Source: Pseudomonadota bacterium (GTDB lineage Bacteria; Myxococcota; Myxococcia; Myxococcales; Myxococcaceae). Taken from it: a stretch of 64,000 bases of DNA. The notes under the pieces are model-generated. The model searched no databases. It saw only the letters and a list, made by a program, of their open reading frames with translations, and was not told where the DNA came from. Positions 25,775 through 34,369 of this stretch are shown piece by piece. The stretch spans positions 1-64,000 of the forward strand of contig JAFAFL010000137.1 of assembly GCA_023423535.1 (NCBI GenBank), read 5' to 3'. Position 1 is the first letter of the stretch. Each line of letters opens with the position of its first letter. The position numbers and the translations under genes were made by a program.

Positions 25775-26893
25775 CTACGCCTCGCCGCGCTTCGGGCGGG
25801 ACGGGGCCTTTGCCTTCTTTGCGGCCCCGGGCGCGGTCGTCCGGGCGCGCGACTTCTCCCGCGGCTCCTGCGAACGCAGCGTCCAGCCGATCATCTTGTA
25901 GAGCAGGCGCGCGCCGACGTTGCCGTCCCACTCGCCGCCGCGCGGATCGGGTGCGACCTCGCACAGGTCGAAGCCGACGATCCGCCGGCCGCTGCGCACC
26001 ACGCCGGAGACGAGCGCCACCGCCTCGGGGAAGGAGAGGCCGCCCGGCACCGGGGTCCCCGTGTTCGGACAGAGCGTGGGGTCGAGCCCGTCGATGTCGA
26101 AGGAGAGGTACACGTGCTCCGGCAGCTTCGAGACGATCTGGTCCACCTGCGTGTTCCAGGGGACGCCGTCGAAGCGGCGGCGGGCGAGCTCGCTGTCGTA
26201 GAAGTCGATGATGCGTCCGCGGCTGTCCACGATCATGTCCTGCTCCTCGCTGGACATGTCCCGGATGCCGACCTGCACGAGCTTCGCGACCGACGGCAGC
26301 CGCGTCATCACGTTGTGGAAGATGGACGCGTGGGACCAGACGAAGCCCTCGTAGGCGGGACGCAGGTCCGCGTGCGCGTCGAGGTGCAGGATGCCCAGGC
26401 CCGGGTACTTCTCCGCGTGGGCCCGGATCGCGCCGTAGGGGACCGCGTGGTCACCGCCGATGGTGCCGACGATCTTCCCCTGCTCGAGGAAGCGGCGCGT
26501 CTCCGCGTAGACCCAGTCGTTGACCTTGTCGCTCAGCGCGTTGACCTGCTCGAGCGCCTTGCGGTCCTTCGCGCTGCGCAGCTCGCCGCCGCGCTCGATG
26601 ATCGGCTTCGCCAGCCGCTTCGCCTCGCGGTTCCAGCGACGGATGGAGGAGGGCTCGTCGACCATGGCGATGCCCTGCGCGTAGGGCTTGCCGGTCTCGA
26701 GGTCGAAGAGGTCCACCTGACGCGAGGCCGAGAGGATCGCGGCGGGGCCCTTCGAGGTGCCGCCGCCATAGGAGGTGGTGGCCTCCCAGGGAACGGGGAG
26801 GAGGACGACGCGGGCCTCCTCGGGGGTGTGCGGGAGACCGAAGACGCCCGAGTCGGAGAGGGCGGCGGCGTTGGGGTCGAAGTCAGTCGGCAT
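25775..26893 (-). CDS. Agmatinase/arginase (ureohydrolase) family protein
   Basis: 372 residues. The binuclear Mn site is complete: GTIGGDHAVPYG, LHLDAHADLRPAY, and YLSFDIDGLDPTLCP, each holding the expected His/Asp ligands. Agmatinase makes putrescine and urea from agmatine; arginases and guanidinobutyrases share the fold, so substrate is uncertain. Relative to a typical SpeB (about 300 residues) it has an insertion of about 40 residues near residues 90-135 (ERGGELRSAKDRKALEQV region) and a basic C-terminal tail of about 30 residues. It is divergent from nothing and sits 32 bp upstream-to-downstream from the quinone oxidoreductase on the same strand. Confidence 0.9.
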   Translation of the reverse strand: MPTDFDPNAAALSDSGVFGLPHTPEEARVVLLPVPWEATTSYGGGTSKGPAAILSASRQVDLFDLETGKPYAQGIAMVDEPSSIRRWNREAKRLAKPIIERGGELRSAKDRKALEQVNALSDKVNDWVYAETRRFLEQGKIVGTIGGDHAVPYGAIRAHAEKYPGLGILHLDAHADLRPAYEGFVWSHASIFHNVMTRLPSVAKLVQVGIRDMSSEEQDMIVDSRGRIIDFYDSELARRRFDGVPWNTQVDQIVSKLPEHVYLSFDIDGLDPTLCPNTGTPVPGGLSFPEAVALVSGVVRSGRRIVGFDLCEVAPDPRGGEWDGNVGARLLYKMIGWTLRSQEPREKSRARTTAPGAAKKAKAPSRPKRGEA

Positions 26894-26925
26894 GGGGCGG
26901 GGCTTCTACCCCTTCGTCCGCGACC

Positions 26926-27942
26926 TCACCAGCGAAGCACGATCTTGCCGAAGGTCTCGTTGCGGCCCAGCCGCGCGCACGCCTGCTTCACCGCGTCGAG
27001 CCTCATCGGCACCACGCCACAGGTCGTGTCGAGCACCGGCTTCAGCGCGCCGGACTCGAAGAGCGGCACGAGGCTGCGGCGGGCGGCCTGCGCAAGCGCG
27101 AGCTTCTCCTCCAGCGGCCGGCTGCGCAGCACGGTGCCGGTCACGCTCAGCCGGCGGGTGAGCACGGTGCGCAGGTCCACGTTCGCCGTCGCGCCCGCGA
27201 GCAGGCCCACGAGGATCACCCGGCCGCGCGGCGCCATTGCGGCGAGCGTCTCCGGCACGTAGTTGCCGCCCACCAGCTCCAGCGCGAGGTGCACCCCGCC
27301 GCCGGTCACGCTCCGCACCCGGTCGGCGAAGCGGGGGACGCCCGGGGCTTCGAGGTCGGGGACGATCAGCGCTTCGCGGCTTACGCCGTAAGCATGTGCC
27401 GCCTGCTCCAGCTTGCCCTTCGACCGGGCGGTGGCGACGCAGCGCCCACCCAGCGCATGGACGAGCTGCACCGCGGCCGTGCCCACGCCGCTGCCGGCGG
27501 CATGCACGAGCACCCACTCGCCGCTGCGCAGTCCGCCCTGCAGCACCAGCGCGTCCCACGCGGTGAGGAAGGCTTCGGGGAGCGCCGCGGCCTCTTCGAA
27601 GGAGAGGTTCGGCGGGATGGGCAGCGCCTCGCGCTCGTGGACGACGACCTGCTCCGCGAACGCGCCGCCGCCGACGAGCCCCATCACCGGATCGCCGCGC
27701 TTGAACAGGTTGACGTGCGGACCGCACTCGAGCACCACGCCGGCGTACTCGAGCCCCGGGATGTCGGACGGGACGCCGGCGGGCGCGGGATAGCCGCCGC
27801 GCATCTGGAGGAGGTCCGCCCGGTTCAGCGCGGACACGTGCACCTTGATCCGCAGGTCCCAGGGGCCCAGCTGGGGCTCCGGACGGTCGCCGAACCTCAA
27901 GGCCTCCGGGCCGTCCGGCCGCTCGATGATCAGTGCCTTCAT
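26926..27942 (-). CDS. NAD(P)H:quinone oxidoreductase, zinc-independent MDR family
   Basis: 338 residues with the medium-chain dehydrogenase/reductase layout: a GroES-like N-terminal half (MKALIIERPDGPEALRFGD, LNRADLLQMRGGYP) and a Rossmann fold with VLVHAAGSGVGTAAVQLV. The Cys ligands of zinc-containing alcohol dehydrogenases are absent, placing it with quinone oxidoreductases (QOR/TP53I3-like). Such enzymes reduce quinones or enones with NADPH. The gene may be cotranscribed with the agmatinase-family gene downstream (32-bp gap) and the FG-GAP lipoprotein upstream (13-bp gap). Confidence 0.9.
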   Translation of the reverse strand: MKALIIERPDGPEALRFGDRPEPQLGPWDLRIKVHVSALNRADLLQMRGGYPAPAGVPSDIPGLEYAGVVLECGPHVNLFKRGDPVMGLVGGGAFAEQVVVHEREALPIPPNLSFEEAAALPEAFLTAWDALVLQGGLRSGEWVLVHAAGSGVGTAAVQLVHALGGRCVATARSKGKLEQAAHAYGVSREALIVPDLEAPGVPRFADRVRSVTGGGVHLALELVGGNYVPETLAAMAPRGRVILVGLLAGATANVDLRTVLTRRLSVTGTVLRSRPLEEKLALAQAARRSLVPLFESGALKPVLDTTCGVVPMRLDAVKQACARLGRNETFGKIVLRW

Positions 27943-27955
27943 GGCGTGTCGTCCT

Positions 27956-29410
27956 TCACTTCACCGCGTTGAGGAACACGTACGTCGTCGTCGCTTCGCT
28001 CTGCGTCGAAGGCTTGTAGGTCGCGGCGAGATCGAGATCCCCATCGCCCTCCACGTCGCCCGCGCTGAGCGAGAGCGCGAGGCCCGCGCCGGTGGGGAAG
28101 TGTTGCGCGGTGAAGGTGAACTCGCCCACGTTGCGGCGGAGCTCCAACCGGTCTCCCTCGAGCCACGCGAGGTCCACGCGGCCGTCTCCATCGAGGTCGC
28201 GCGCGAGCCCGAAGCCGAACGCCTGCGCCGGAAGCTGCCGGCGCACCGCCACGCCGGTCCCGGTGTTCTCCAGCAGCATCAGCTCGCTGCCGACGAACGC
28301 GATGAGGTCGCCGTCACCGTCACCGTCCAGATCCGCGACGCGAAGCGAGAGCGCACCGAGCATCGAGACCCAGCTGTCCGTCGCCGCCGCGAAGTCCGGC
28401 GCGAGCCGCACCACCACGTCTCCGTTCATCTTCGAGAGCACGAGGTCGCCCTTCTCGTCCCCGTTCACGTCTCCGAGGGTGCCGTGCCGGACCCCGACCT
28501 CGACCACGCGGACGGCGGGAAGTGGCGCTGCGCCGCTGGGGAAGACGACCGCGCCGTCCCAGGTGATGCTGCCCGTGAGGCCCGCGCACGCGAGCGCGAC
28601 GAGATCGTCTCCAGGCCCGCCGAGGAGCTTCCCGCTGCCGAGCCACGGACCGGTCTCGCACACCGGATCGCCGCGGGTGGGCGAAGGGGAGAGGTTCTCG
28701 ACCACGAAGCCCGCCGGCGTGCTGCCCGTCGCGGGCGTGAAGCGGTACCGGTCGGCGCTGCCGTCGGTGTTGATCGCCGCCACGTCGACGCGCCCGTCAC
28801 CGTCGAGGTCTCCGGCGATGGGAGAGAGGGGAACCTGCGAGTCGGTGCGCGAGAGGATGCGGTCCGGGGTGAAGCCCTGCGCCGGCTTCCACGCGTGCGT
28901 CTGCAGGCGGCCGAAGCCGGGCACCGCGCTGATGAGATCGCCGTAGCCGGTGGGCACGAGGTCCGCGATCACCGAAGGGCCGCCGGAGGTCATCTGCAGC
29001 GTGGGCCCCGCGGTGAAGGAGGCCGTGCGGCAGGTGTTCGACTCGACCTGGCAGCTGTCGGAGCAGCTGCGGTAGCCCCAGCCGTCACACCCCAGCGGGC
29101 CGAGCGCTCCGTCACACTGCTCGCCCACGTCGATGGTCCCGTTGCCGCAGAACTTCACGCAGCCGCCGGTGGAGAACTTGCAGCTCGCGTCGCAGGAGAG
29201 CGTGCCCAGATCGAAGCCCAGGCCGGTGCAGCTCTGCTCCGCGAGATCCGAGCCGTCGCAGTCCTCGCCCTCGTTGACGATGCCGTCGCCGCACGTCGGC
29301 TCGGGGATGGGCTGGTCGCGAGGCGAGCGCCGGATGCCGCCGTCGCCACACGCGAGAGAGACTGCCGCCACTGCAGCGACGGCCACGAAGAAGAGGGGGA
29401 TCGCGCGCAT
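27956..29410 (-). CDS. Cys-rich FG-GAP/VCBS-repeat lipoprotein
   Basis: 484 residues from the ATG at 29410. The signal ends in the lipobox AVSLAC. Residues about 35-120 hold two Cys-rich units of the kind common in myxobacterial secreted proteins (CGDGIVNEGEDCDGSDL and CGNGTIDVGEQCDGALG, each followed by paired Cys). The remainder is an FG-GAP/VCBS beta-propeller with repeated Ca-binding loops: GDLDGDGRVDVAAI, GDVNGDEKGDLVL, ADLDGDGDGDLIAF, RDLDGDGRVDLAWL, GDVEGDGDLDLAAT. It is predicted to be an outer-membrane-anchored, calcium-stabilised surface protein; ligand unknown. Confidence 0.88.
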   Translation of the reverse strand: MRAIPLFFVAVAAVAAVSLACGDGGIRRSPRDQPIPEPTCGDGIVNEGEDCDGSDLAEQSCTGLGFDLGTLSCDASCKFSTGGCVKFCGNGTIDVGEQCDGALGPLGCDGWGYRSCSDSCQVESNTCRTASFTAGPTLQMTSGGPSVIADLVPTGYGDLISAVPGFGRLQTHAWKPAQGFTPDRILSRTDSQVPLSPIAGDLDGDGRVDVAAINTDGSADRYRFTPATGSTPAGFVVENLSPSPTRGDPVCETGPWLGSGKLLGGPGDDLVALACAGLTGSITWDGAVVFPSGAAPLPAVRVVEVGVRHGTLGDVNGDEKGDLVLSKMNGDVVVRLAPDFAAATDSWVSMLGALSLRVADLDGDGDGDLIAFVGSELMLLENTGTGVAVRRQLPAQAFGFGLARDLDGDGRVDLAWLEGDRLELRRNVGEFTFTAQHFPTGAGLALSLSAGDVEGDGDLDLAATYKPSTQSEATTTYVFLNAVK

Positions 29411-29512
29411 GGGCGATGAATCCCACTCTGCCCGGCAGACGGCAAGGCGGCCGCATGCGTGGCCATCCGCGTGCTTGCCGCTGCCTGGACGGAACGCTAT
29501 TTGCGGAGACGG

Positions 29513-29728
29513 ATGAAGAGCCTGCCCTGTCCCATCTGCAAGAAGCCTTCGGCGTCGCGCGCGGAGAACGCGTCGTTCCCGTTCTGCTCGACGCGGTGCC
29601 GTCAGGTGGATCTGGGGAAGTGGCTCGGCGAGGAGTACCGCGTGCCGGACCGCGCGGAGGAAGACGCCGAAGACGAGCGCCCGACGATGGAGCCGCTCGA
29701 GGGCGACGAGCCGCCGCACACGCACTGA
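29513..29728 (+). CDS. yacG: DNA gyrase inhibitor YacG-type zinc-ribbon protein
   Basis: 71 residues. The YacG zinc ribbon is intact: CPICKKP at the N-terminus and FCSTRCRQVDLGKWL in the middle, giving four Cys ligands; the tail is acidic. In E. coli YacG binds GyrB and inhibits gyrase. The usual neighbour coaE is absent here. The ATG at 29513 lies shortly after the GCTATTTGCGGAGACGG sequence, which contains a weak GGAG ribosome-binding site. It precedes the CpsB-type gene by 18 bp and is probably cotranscribed with it. Confidence 0.9.
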   Translation: MKSLPCPICKKPSASRAENASFPFCSTRCRQVDLGKWLGEEYRVPDRAEEDAEDERPTMEPLEGDEPPHTH

Positions 29729-29746
29729 CGCCGCCGACGCCCGCCC

Positions 29747-30475
29747 GTGATCGACCTGCACTGCCACCTCATCCCCCACGTGGACGACGGCGCGCGGTCT
29801 TTGGAGGACGCGGTGGAGATGGCGCGGACGCTCGTGAGCCTCGGGTTCACCGCCGCCGCCCCGAGCCCCCACAACCGGCCGCAGTACGCCTCCTGGTCGC
29901 ATGAGCGGACGCTGACGCAGAAGGCCCTGCTGCAGGACGCGTTGAACGCGCAGGGCATCGCGCTCGCGCTGCACGACAACGCGGAGAACGATCTGATGGA
30001 CGATCGCTTCGTGCCGCAGATGGGGACGCCGGATGCGCGGCTCGTCGGCGGGGCGGGCGGCAAGTACGTGCTGGTGGAGGCGCCCTACGGCTCGCCGGTG
30101 CCGGCGCTGCGCGAGATCCTCTTCCGGGTGAAGGTGAAGGGGATCACCCCGCTCATCGCGCACCCGGAGCGCTGCCTCGAGTTCCAGCGCAAGGGACGCG
30201 CGGCGGAGGCGGTGGCGGCGGGCGCGCTCCTGCAGCTCGACATCGGCGCGCTGACCGGGCGCTACGGGCCGGACGCAAAGAAGTGGGCGCGCACGCTGCT
30301 CGACGACGGGCTCTACGCGGTGGGCGCCACGGACCTGCACGCGCCGGTGAACGCGAAGGGGTGGGTGGGCGAGGCGCTGGCCGAGCTGCGCAAGCGCGCG
30401 GGCGCCGCGGAGTTCGATCGGATGATGACCGAGCGGCCGGGCAGGATCCTCGGCGGGGAGCCGGTGGAACTCTGA
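29747..30475 (+). CDS. CpsB/CapC-type (PHP-domain) tyrosine-protein phosphatase
   Basis: 242 residues from a GTG. The PHP metal site is visible: IDLHCHLIPHVDDGARS at the N-terminus (three His and one Asp), then LVEAPYGSP, PLIAHPERCLEF and AVGATDLHAP. Enzymes of this family dephosphorylate bacterial tyrosine kinases that control capsule or exopolysaccharide polymerisation; other PHP phosphoesterases share the fold. No BY-kinase or polysaccharide cluster is in this window, so its partner must lie elsewhere. It is followed after 25 bp by a membrane protein. Confidence 0.85.
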   Translation: MIDLHCHLIPHVDDGARSLEDAVEMARTLVSLGFTAAAPSPHNRPQYASWSHERTLTQKALLQDALNAQGIALALHDNAENDLMDDRFVPQMGTPDARLVGGAGGKYVLVEAPYGSPVPALREILFRVKVKGITPLIAHPERCLEFQRKGRAAEAVAAGALLQLDIGALTGRYGPDAKKWARTLLDDGLYAVGATDLHAPVNAKGWVGEALAELRKRAGAAEFDRMMTERPGRILGGEPVEL

Positions 30476-30500
30476 GGTAGGCGGGGGTATACCCCGGCGA

Positions 30501-31529
30501 GTGAAGCGGTTCCTGAAGCTGGCGGCCAGCCTGGTCGTCACCGGCGCCCTGATGTGGTGGGCGTTCCGAGACACCAATTGGCGCGAGCAGCTCGGGTACC
30601 TGAGCAACGCCAACTATCTGTGGGTGATCCCCTACCTGGGCATCCTCACGCTCATCCACGTCTGCCGCACCGCGCGGTGGGGCTTCCTGCTCTCGGGCAT
30701 GGAGCGCGTGCCGTTCAAGAAGCTCAACGAGGCCTCGGCCATCGGCTTCATGATGCTGCTCGTGCTGCCGTTTCGCCTCGGCGAGTTCGCCAGGCCCTAC
30801 CTCATCGCGCAGCGCAGCGGGATCCGGAAGAGCGCGGCCATGACCACGGTGGTGCTCGAGCGCATCGTGGACGGTCTCTTCGTCGCCACGCTGCTGTGGG
30901 TGCTCCTCTTCTTCGTGCCGGACGTGCCGCCGCAGCTCCACCTCATCGCCACCGCGCTGTTCGGCATCTTCGGCGGCGGGCTCGCGTTCCTGCTCTTCGG
31001 CCTGTGGAAGCAGAAGCTCGCCGTAGGGATCGTGCGCACGACCATTGGGCGGGTGGCGCCGGGCGCGGCGGACAAGGCGGCGGAGATCGTCGATGCGTTC
31101 GTGGGCGCGATGCGGCGGCTTCCCTCGGCGTGGAACATCGTCGGCTTCTTCGTCGCCACCGCGGTCTACTGGGCGGTCAACGGCGTGGGGATGACGATGA
31201 TGGCCCGCGCCTTCGGCCTCGAGATCGACCTCTTCCAGGGGATGGTGATCCTCGTGGTGCTCGTGGCGGGGCTGATGATCCCCGCGGCGCCCGGGATGAT
31301 GGGCACCTTCCAGGCGGCGACAAAGTTCGGGCTGGCGCTCTTCCTGCCGCTGGAGCTCGTCAACGGCCAAGGCATCGCCTACGCGAACGTGGTGTGGCTG
31401 TGCCAGACGGCGCAGCAGATCGGCTTCGGGCTGCTCTTCATGTCCCTCAGCCAGCTCTCGTTCCGGGAGATCACCCAGAACATGGGCGAGGGCACCGCCG
31501 CCACTTCCGCGGTGGATCCGGCGGTCTGA
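30501..31529 (+). CDS. Lysylphosphatidylglycerol synthase TM/UPF0104-family membrane protein
   Basis: 342 residues from a GTG preceded by TATACC 7 nt upstream (leaderless candidate). About eight hydrophobic helices occur, with the family signature region LPFRLGEFARPYLIAQRSGI and later NGVGMTMMARAFGLEIDLFQ and PAAPGMMGTFQAAT. The family corresponds to the flippase-like transmembrane half of MprF and stand-alone YbhN-like proteins; there is no aminoacyl-transferase domain. A lipid or glycolipid translocation role is a family-level inference. Confidence 0.88.
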   Translation: MKRFLKLAASLVVTGALMWWAFRDTNWREQLGYLSNANYLWVIPYLGILTLIHVCRTARWGFLLSGMERVPFKKLNEASAIGFMMLLVLPFRLGEFARPYLIAQRSGIRKSAAMTTVVLERIVDGLFVATLLWVLLFFVPDVPPQLHLIATALFGIFGGGLAFLLFGLWKQKLAVGIVRTTIGRVAPGAADKAAEIVDAFVGAMRRLPSAWNIVGFFVATAVYWAVNGVGMTMMARAFGLEIDLFQGMVILVVLVAGLMIPAAPGMMGTFQAATKFGLALFLPLELVNGQGIAYANVVWLCQTAQQIGFGLLFMSLSQLSFREITQNMGEGTAATSAVDPAV

Positions 31530-31547
31530 AGAGGGCCGCGGCCCTCT
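31530..31547. terminator. Perfect 18-bp palindrome between convergent stops
   Basis: AGAGGGCCGCGGCCCTCT is fully self-complementary and falls exactly between the stop at 31529 and the convergent stop at 31546. It may form a hairpin limiting read-through in both directions, though no T tract follows. Confidence 0.4.
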
Positions 31548-31764
31548 ACAGCTCTTCGTTCAGCCAGCGGATGATCGCCGACTTGATCGACCCGTCCACG
31601 TGAGGCGGGGTGGGGCGGCGCGGCTGCGGGCGCTCGGCACCGTCGAGCTCCAGCTCCAGATCGAGCACGTCCGGCTTCACCGGCGCGCGCTGGGCCTTCA
31701 GCAGCGTGGCCGTCTGAACAGCGGTCTCGGGCGTGAAGTGGGGACGCCGGCGCAGCGCGCTCAC
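31546..31764 (-). CDS. Small hypothetical protein (72 aa) coupled to an RHH protein
   Basis: 72 residues from a GTG that overlaps the upstream gene's stop (GTGA). The sequence starts MSALRRRPHFTPETAVQTAT, has an acidic leucine-containing middle (LDLELELDGAE), a Pro/Arg segment and a C-terminal helix SIKSAIIRWLNEEL. No known family is recognised. Coupling to a ribbon-helix-helix gene recalls toxin-antitoxin pairs, but nothing toxin-like is visible. Confidence 0.6.
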   Translation of the reverse strand: MSALRRRPHFTPETAVQTATLLKAQRAPVKPDVLDLELELDGAERPQPRRPTPPHVDGSIKSAIIRWLNEEL

Positions 31765-32033
31765 GCGTCACCGTCCTTTGCCGCGAGCTTGTCGTACTTC
31801 TGCAGCAGGTCGTCCACGGCCTCGCGGAGGTACTCGCTCTGCGCGACGCGGGTCTTCCGGGAGAGCAGCCGGAGCTTCTCCGCCTCTGCCTCCGGCACGA
31901 GCACGTGGGTGGAGACGACCCCGTTGCGGCGCTCGAGCGCCTCGCTGCCTTCGACCCCGATCGGCTCCGCGCCCGGCGTGGCGATCCGTGCCTCTGCCGC
32001 GATCGCGGCCGCGCTTCCGCTGACGTCCTGCAT
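31761..32033 (-). CDS. Ribbon-helix-helix (CopG-like) DNA-binding protein
   Basis: 90 residues. The C-terminal half has the RHH pattern: a strand VVSTHVLVPEAEAEKL, then helix LRLLSRKTRVAQSEYLREAVDDLLQKY. The N-terminal 38 residues are Ala/Glu-rich and probably disordered. It should dimerise and bind a short palindrome, likely repressing its own operon with the 72-aa gene. It is divergent from mgtE with a 127-bp intergenic region. Confidence 0.75.
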   Translation of the reverse strand: MQDVSGSAAAIAAEARIATPGAEPIGVEGSEALERRNGVVSTHVLVPEAEAEKLRLLSRKTRVAQSEYLREAVDDLLQKYDKLAAKDGDA

Positions 32034-32160
32034 GTGCCCCTCCGAGAGACCGGCGCCGCGCCCGTGCTGCTACAGCGCGCTACCGGCTTGTGGCGGGAAT
32101 TAGACGCCGCGAATGGGGGGAGTCAAAAAAAGGGAGCGCTCTGCTAGAGGGCCTCTGCGC

Positions 32161-33483
32161 ATGCCGTTCGACCCCGAGCCAATCTTCCCGCAGGAGCTCC
32201 GCGACGCATGGCCAGCGCTCTCGCGCGACGAGCGGGTGGAGAGCTTCAAGCTCGTGCCGCACGCCACCGCGGAGGACTTCTTCGGGTCGCTCAGCGCGGC
32301 GGAGCAGCTCGAGCTCATCCTCGCGATGAAGCAGCACGAGCGCCGCACGTGGATGAAGCTCCTCGCGCCGGACGACGCGGCGGACCTCATCCAGGAGGCG
32401 CCGCAGGAGGAGCGCCAGGCGCTGCTCGCGCTGGTGGACGACCCCACGCGCCGCGAGATCCAGGCGCTGATGGCGTACGCGGAGGACGACGCGGGCGGTC
32501 TGATGAACCCGCGGTTCGCGCGCGTGCGGCCGGAGATGAGCACCGACGAGGCCATCGCCTACCTGCGCAAGCAGACGCGCGAGAAGGTCGAGACCGTCTA
32601 TTACGCGTACGTCCTCGACGGGCAGCAGAAGCTGCAGGGCGTGGTCAGCCTGCGGCAGCTCATCCAGGCGCGGCCCGGTGTGCGCGTGGACGAGGTGATG
32701 AACACCGACCTCGTCACGGTGCAGGAGGAGACGGATCAGGAGGCGGTGTCCCGGCTCTTCAGCGAGCACGGCCTCATGGCCATTCCGGTGGTGGACGGCG
32801 AGGGCCGGATGAAGGGCATCGTCACCGTCGACGACATCGTCCAGGTCGTGCAGGAGGAGGCGACGGAGGACATCCAGAAGGTCGGCGGCATGGAGGCGCT
32901 CGAGGCGCCCTATTTCGAGACCGGTCTGGGCGACATGCTCCGCAAGCGCGCCGGCTGGCTGCTGGTGCTCTTCGTCGGTCAGCTCTTCACCACCGCGGCG
33001 ATGGGGCACTTCGAAGACGCCATCGACAAGGCGGTGGTGCTCGGCGTGCTGGTGCCGCTCATCATCTCCAGCGGAGGCAACTCCGGCAGTCAGGCGGCCA
33101 CGCTGATCGTGCGCGCGATGGCGCTCGGCGAGGTGCGGCTGCGCGACTGGTCGAAGGTCGTGTTCAAGGAGCTGCGCGCGGGGCTCGCGCTGGGCGGGAT
33201 CATCGGCGTGATGGGCCTTCTGCGCATCATGGGCTGGGAGTTCATCTTCGGTGAGTACGGAGTGATCACCTTCCGGCTGGGGATGACGGTGGGCCTCTCG
33301 CTGCTGGCCGTGGTGCTCTGGGGAACGCTCAGCGGATCGATGCTGCCGTTCGTGCTCCGCCGCATCGGCGCGGACCCGGCGAGCGCGTCCGCGCCCTTCG
33401 TCTCCACCGTCGTCGATGTGTCCGGCGTGGTCATCTACTTCACCGTCGCGTACGCCTTCCTCGACGACGTGCTTCGGGGCTAG
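32161..33483 (+). CDS. mgtE: Magnesium transporter MgtE
   Basis: 440 residues from the ATG at 32161 (an earlier in-frame ATG lies at 32113). Domain order matches MgtE: a cytosolic N domain (to about residue 120, with LAPDDAADLIQEAPQEERQ), paired CBS domains (MNPRFARVRPEMSTDEAI to VVDGEGRMKGIVTVDDI), then five transmembrane helices with PLIISSGGNSGSQAATLIVR, the ion-pathway signature. It is a Mg-gated Mg channel of the inner membrane. No Mg-sensing M-box leader is apparent in the 127 bp upstream. Confidence 0.95.
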   Translation: MPFDPEPIFPQELRDAWPALSRDERVESFKLVPHATAEDFFGSLSAAEQLELILAMKQHERRTWMKLLAPDDAADLIQEAPQEERQALLALVDDPTRREIQALMAYAEDDAGGLMNPRFARVRPEMSTDEAIAYLRKQTREKVETVYYAYVLDGQQKLQGVVSLRQLIQARPGVRVDEVMNTDLVTVQEETDQEAVSRLFSEHGLMAIPVVDGEGRMKGIVTVDDIVQVVQEEATEDIQKVGGMEALEAPYFETGLGDMLRKRAGWLLVLFVGQLFTTAAMGHFEDAIDKAVVLGVLVPLIISSGGNSGSQAATLIVRAMALGEVRLRDWSKVVFKELRAGLALGGIIGVMGLLRIMGWEFIFGEYGVITFRLGMTVGLSLLAVVLWGTLSGSMLPFVLRRIGADPASASAPFVSTVVDVSGVVIYFTVAYAFLDDVLRG

Positions 33484-33573
33484 GTTCCGCCGCGTCGCGC
33501 CTGCCGCAGCCGTTGCGTTCGGCCGGGGACTGTGGGGGGCACCGCGCGACCTGTCACTGACACGGAGACGCAC

Positions 33574-34356
33574 ATGCACGTGGACTCGCACAAGCCGGGC
33601 ACCATCGCCTGGATGGATCTGATGACCGACGACCAGCAGGGCGCGATGACGTTCTACGGCGCGCTGTTCGGCTGGACCTTCGAGGTCGGTGGCCAGCAGA
33701 CCGGTGGCTACGCGATGGCGTTCAAGAACGGGCGCATGACGGCGGGCATCGGCCAGAAGTCGCCTCAGATGCAGTTCCCCAACGCGTGGAGCGTGTACTT
33801 CGGCGTGGAGAACGCGGAGGCAACGCTGGCGCGCGTCACTGCGAACGGCGGCCAGACGATGATGCCGCCGATGGACATCCCCCAGTCGGGCCGGATGGCG
33901 ATGGCGGTGGACAACACCGGCGCGGTCTTCGGGCTCTGGCAGCCGACCGGTCACAAGGGCGCGCAGATCATCGACGAGCCGGGCGCGATGACCTGGTACG
34001 AGGTCAACACGCGCGACGCGGAGAAGGCGCGGCACTTCTACTCGAAGGTGTTCGACCTCGAGGCGGTGAAGATGGACGCGCCGGGCATGACGTACTGGAT
34101 GCTCAACCGCGGCGAGAAGACCTACGCCGGCATCCTCCAGATGAACGAGCAGTGGCCGAAGGAGATCCCGCCGCACTGGATGGGCTACTTCGCGGTCGAG
34201 GACGCGGACGCGGCAGCGAAGAAGGTGGCGGAGCTGGGCGGGAAGGTGATGGTGCCGCCGTTCGACTCGCCGTACGGGCGGATCAGCGTGGTGCAGGATC
34301 CGCAGGGCGCGAGCTTCTCGGTGATCAAGCTGTCGCAGACCGCGCAGCAGATGTAG
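33574..34356 (+). CDS. Two-domain VOC/glyoxalase-family protein
   Basis: 260 residues from the ATG at 33574. Two VOC modules are fused: domain 1 opens PGTIAWMDLMTDDQQGAMTF and closes VDNTGAVFGLWQP; domain 2 opens GAMTWYEVNTRDAEKARHFY and closes VQDPQGASFSVIKL. The arrangement is like the CFP32/27-kDa antigen proteins of actinobacteria, whose function is unsettled. The preceding 90 bp carries no clear terminator for mgtE. Confidence 0.87.
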   Translation: MHVDSHKPGTIAWMDLMTDDQQGAMTFYGALFGWTFEVGGQQTGGYAMAFKNGRMTAGIGQKSPQMQFPNAWSVYFGVENAEATLARVTANGGQTMMPPMDIPQSGRMAMAVDNTGAVFGLWQPTGHKGAQIIDEPGAMTWYEVNTRDAEKARHFYSKVFDLEAVKMDAPGMTYWMLNRGEKTYAGILQMNEQWPKEIPPHWMGYFAVEDADAAAKKVAELGGKVMVPPFDSPYGRISVVQDPQGASFSVIKLSQTAQQM

Positions 34357-34369
34357 GAGCCTGAGGGAC

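Noticed and set aside
31546..32033. RHH gene plus 72-aa gene as a toxin-antitoxin pair
   Set aside because: Overlap and RHH fold fit, but the second protein has no toxin-like fold or catalytic motif, so it is left as hypothetical.
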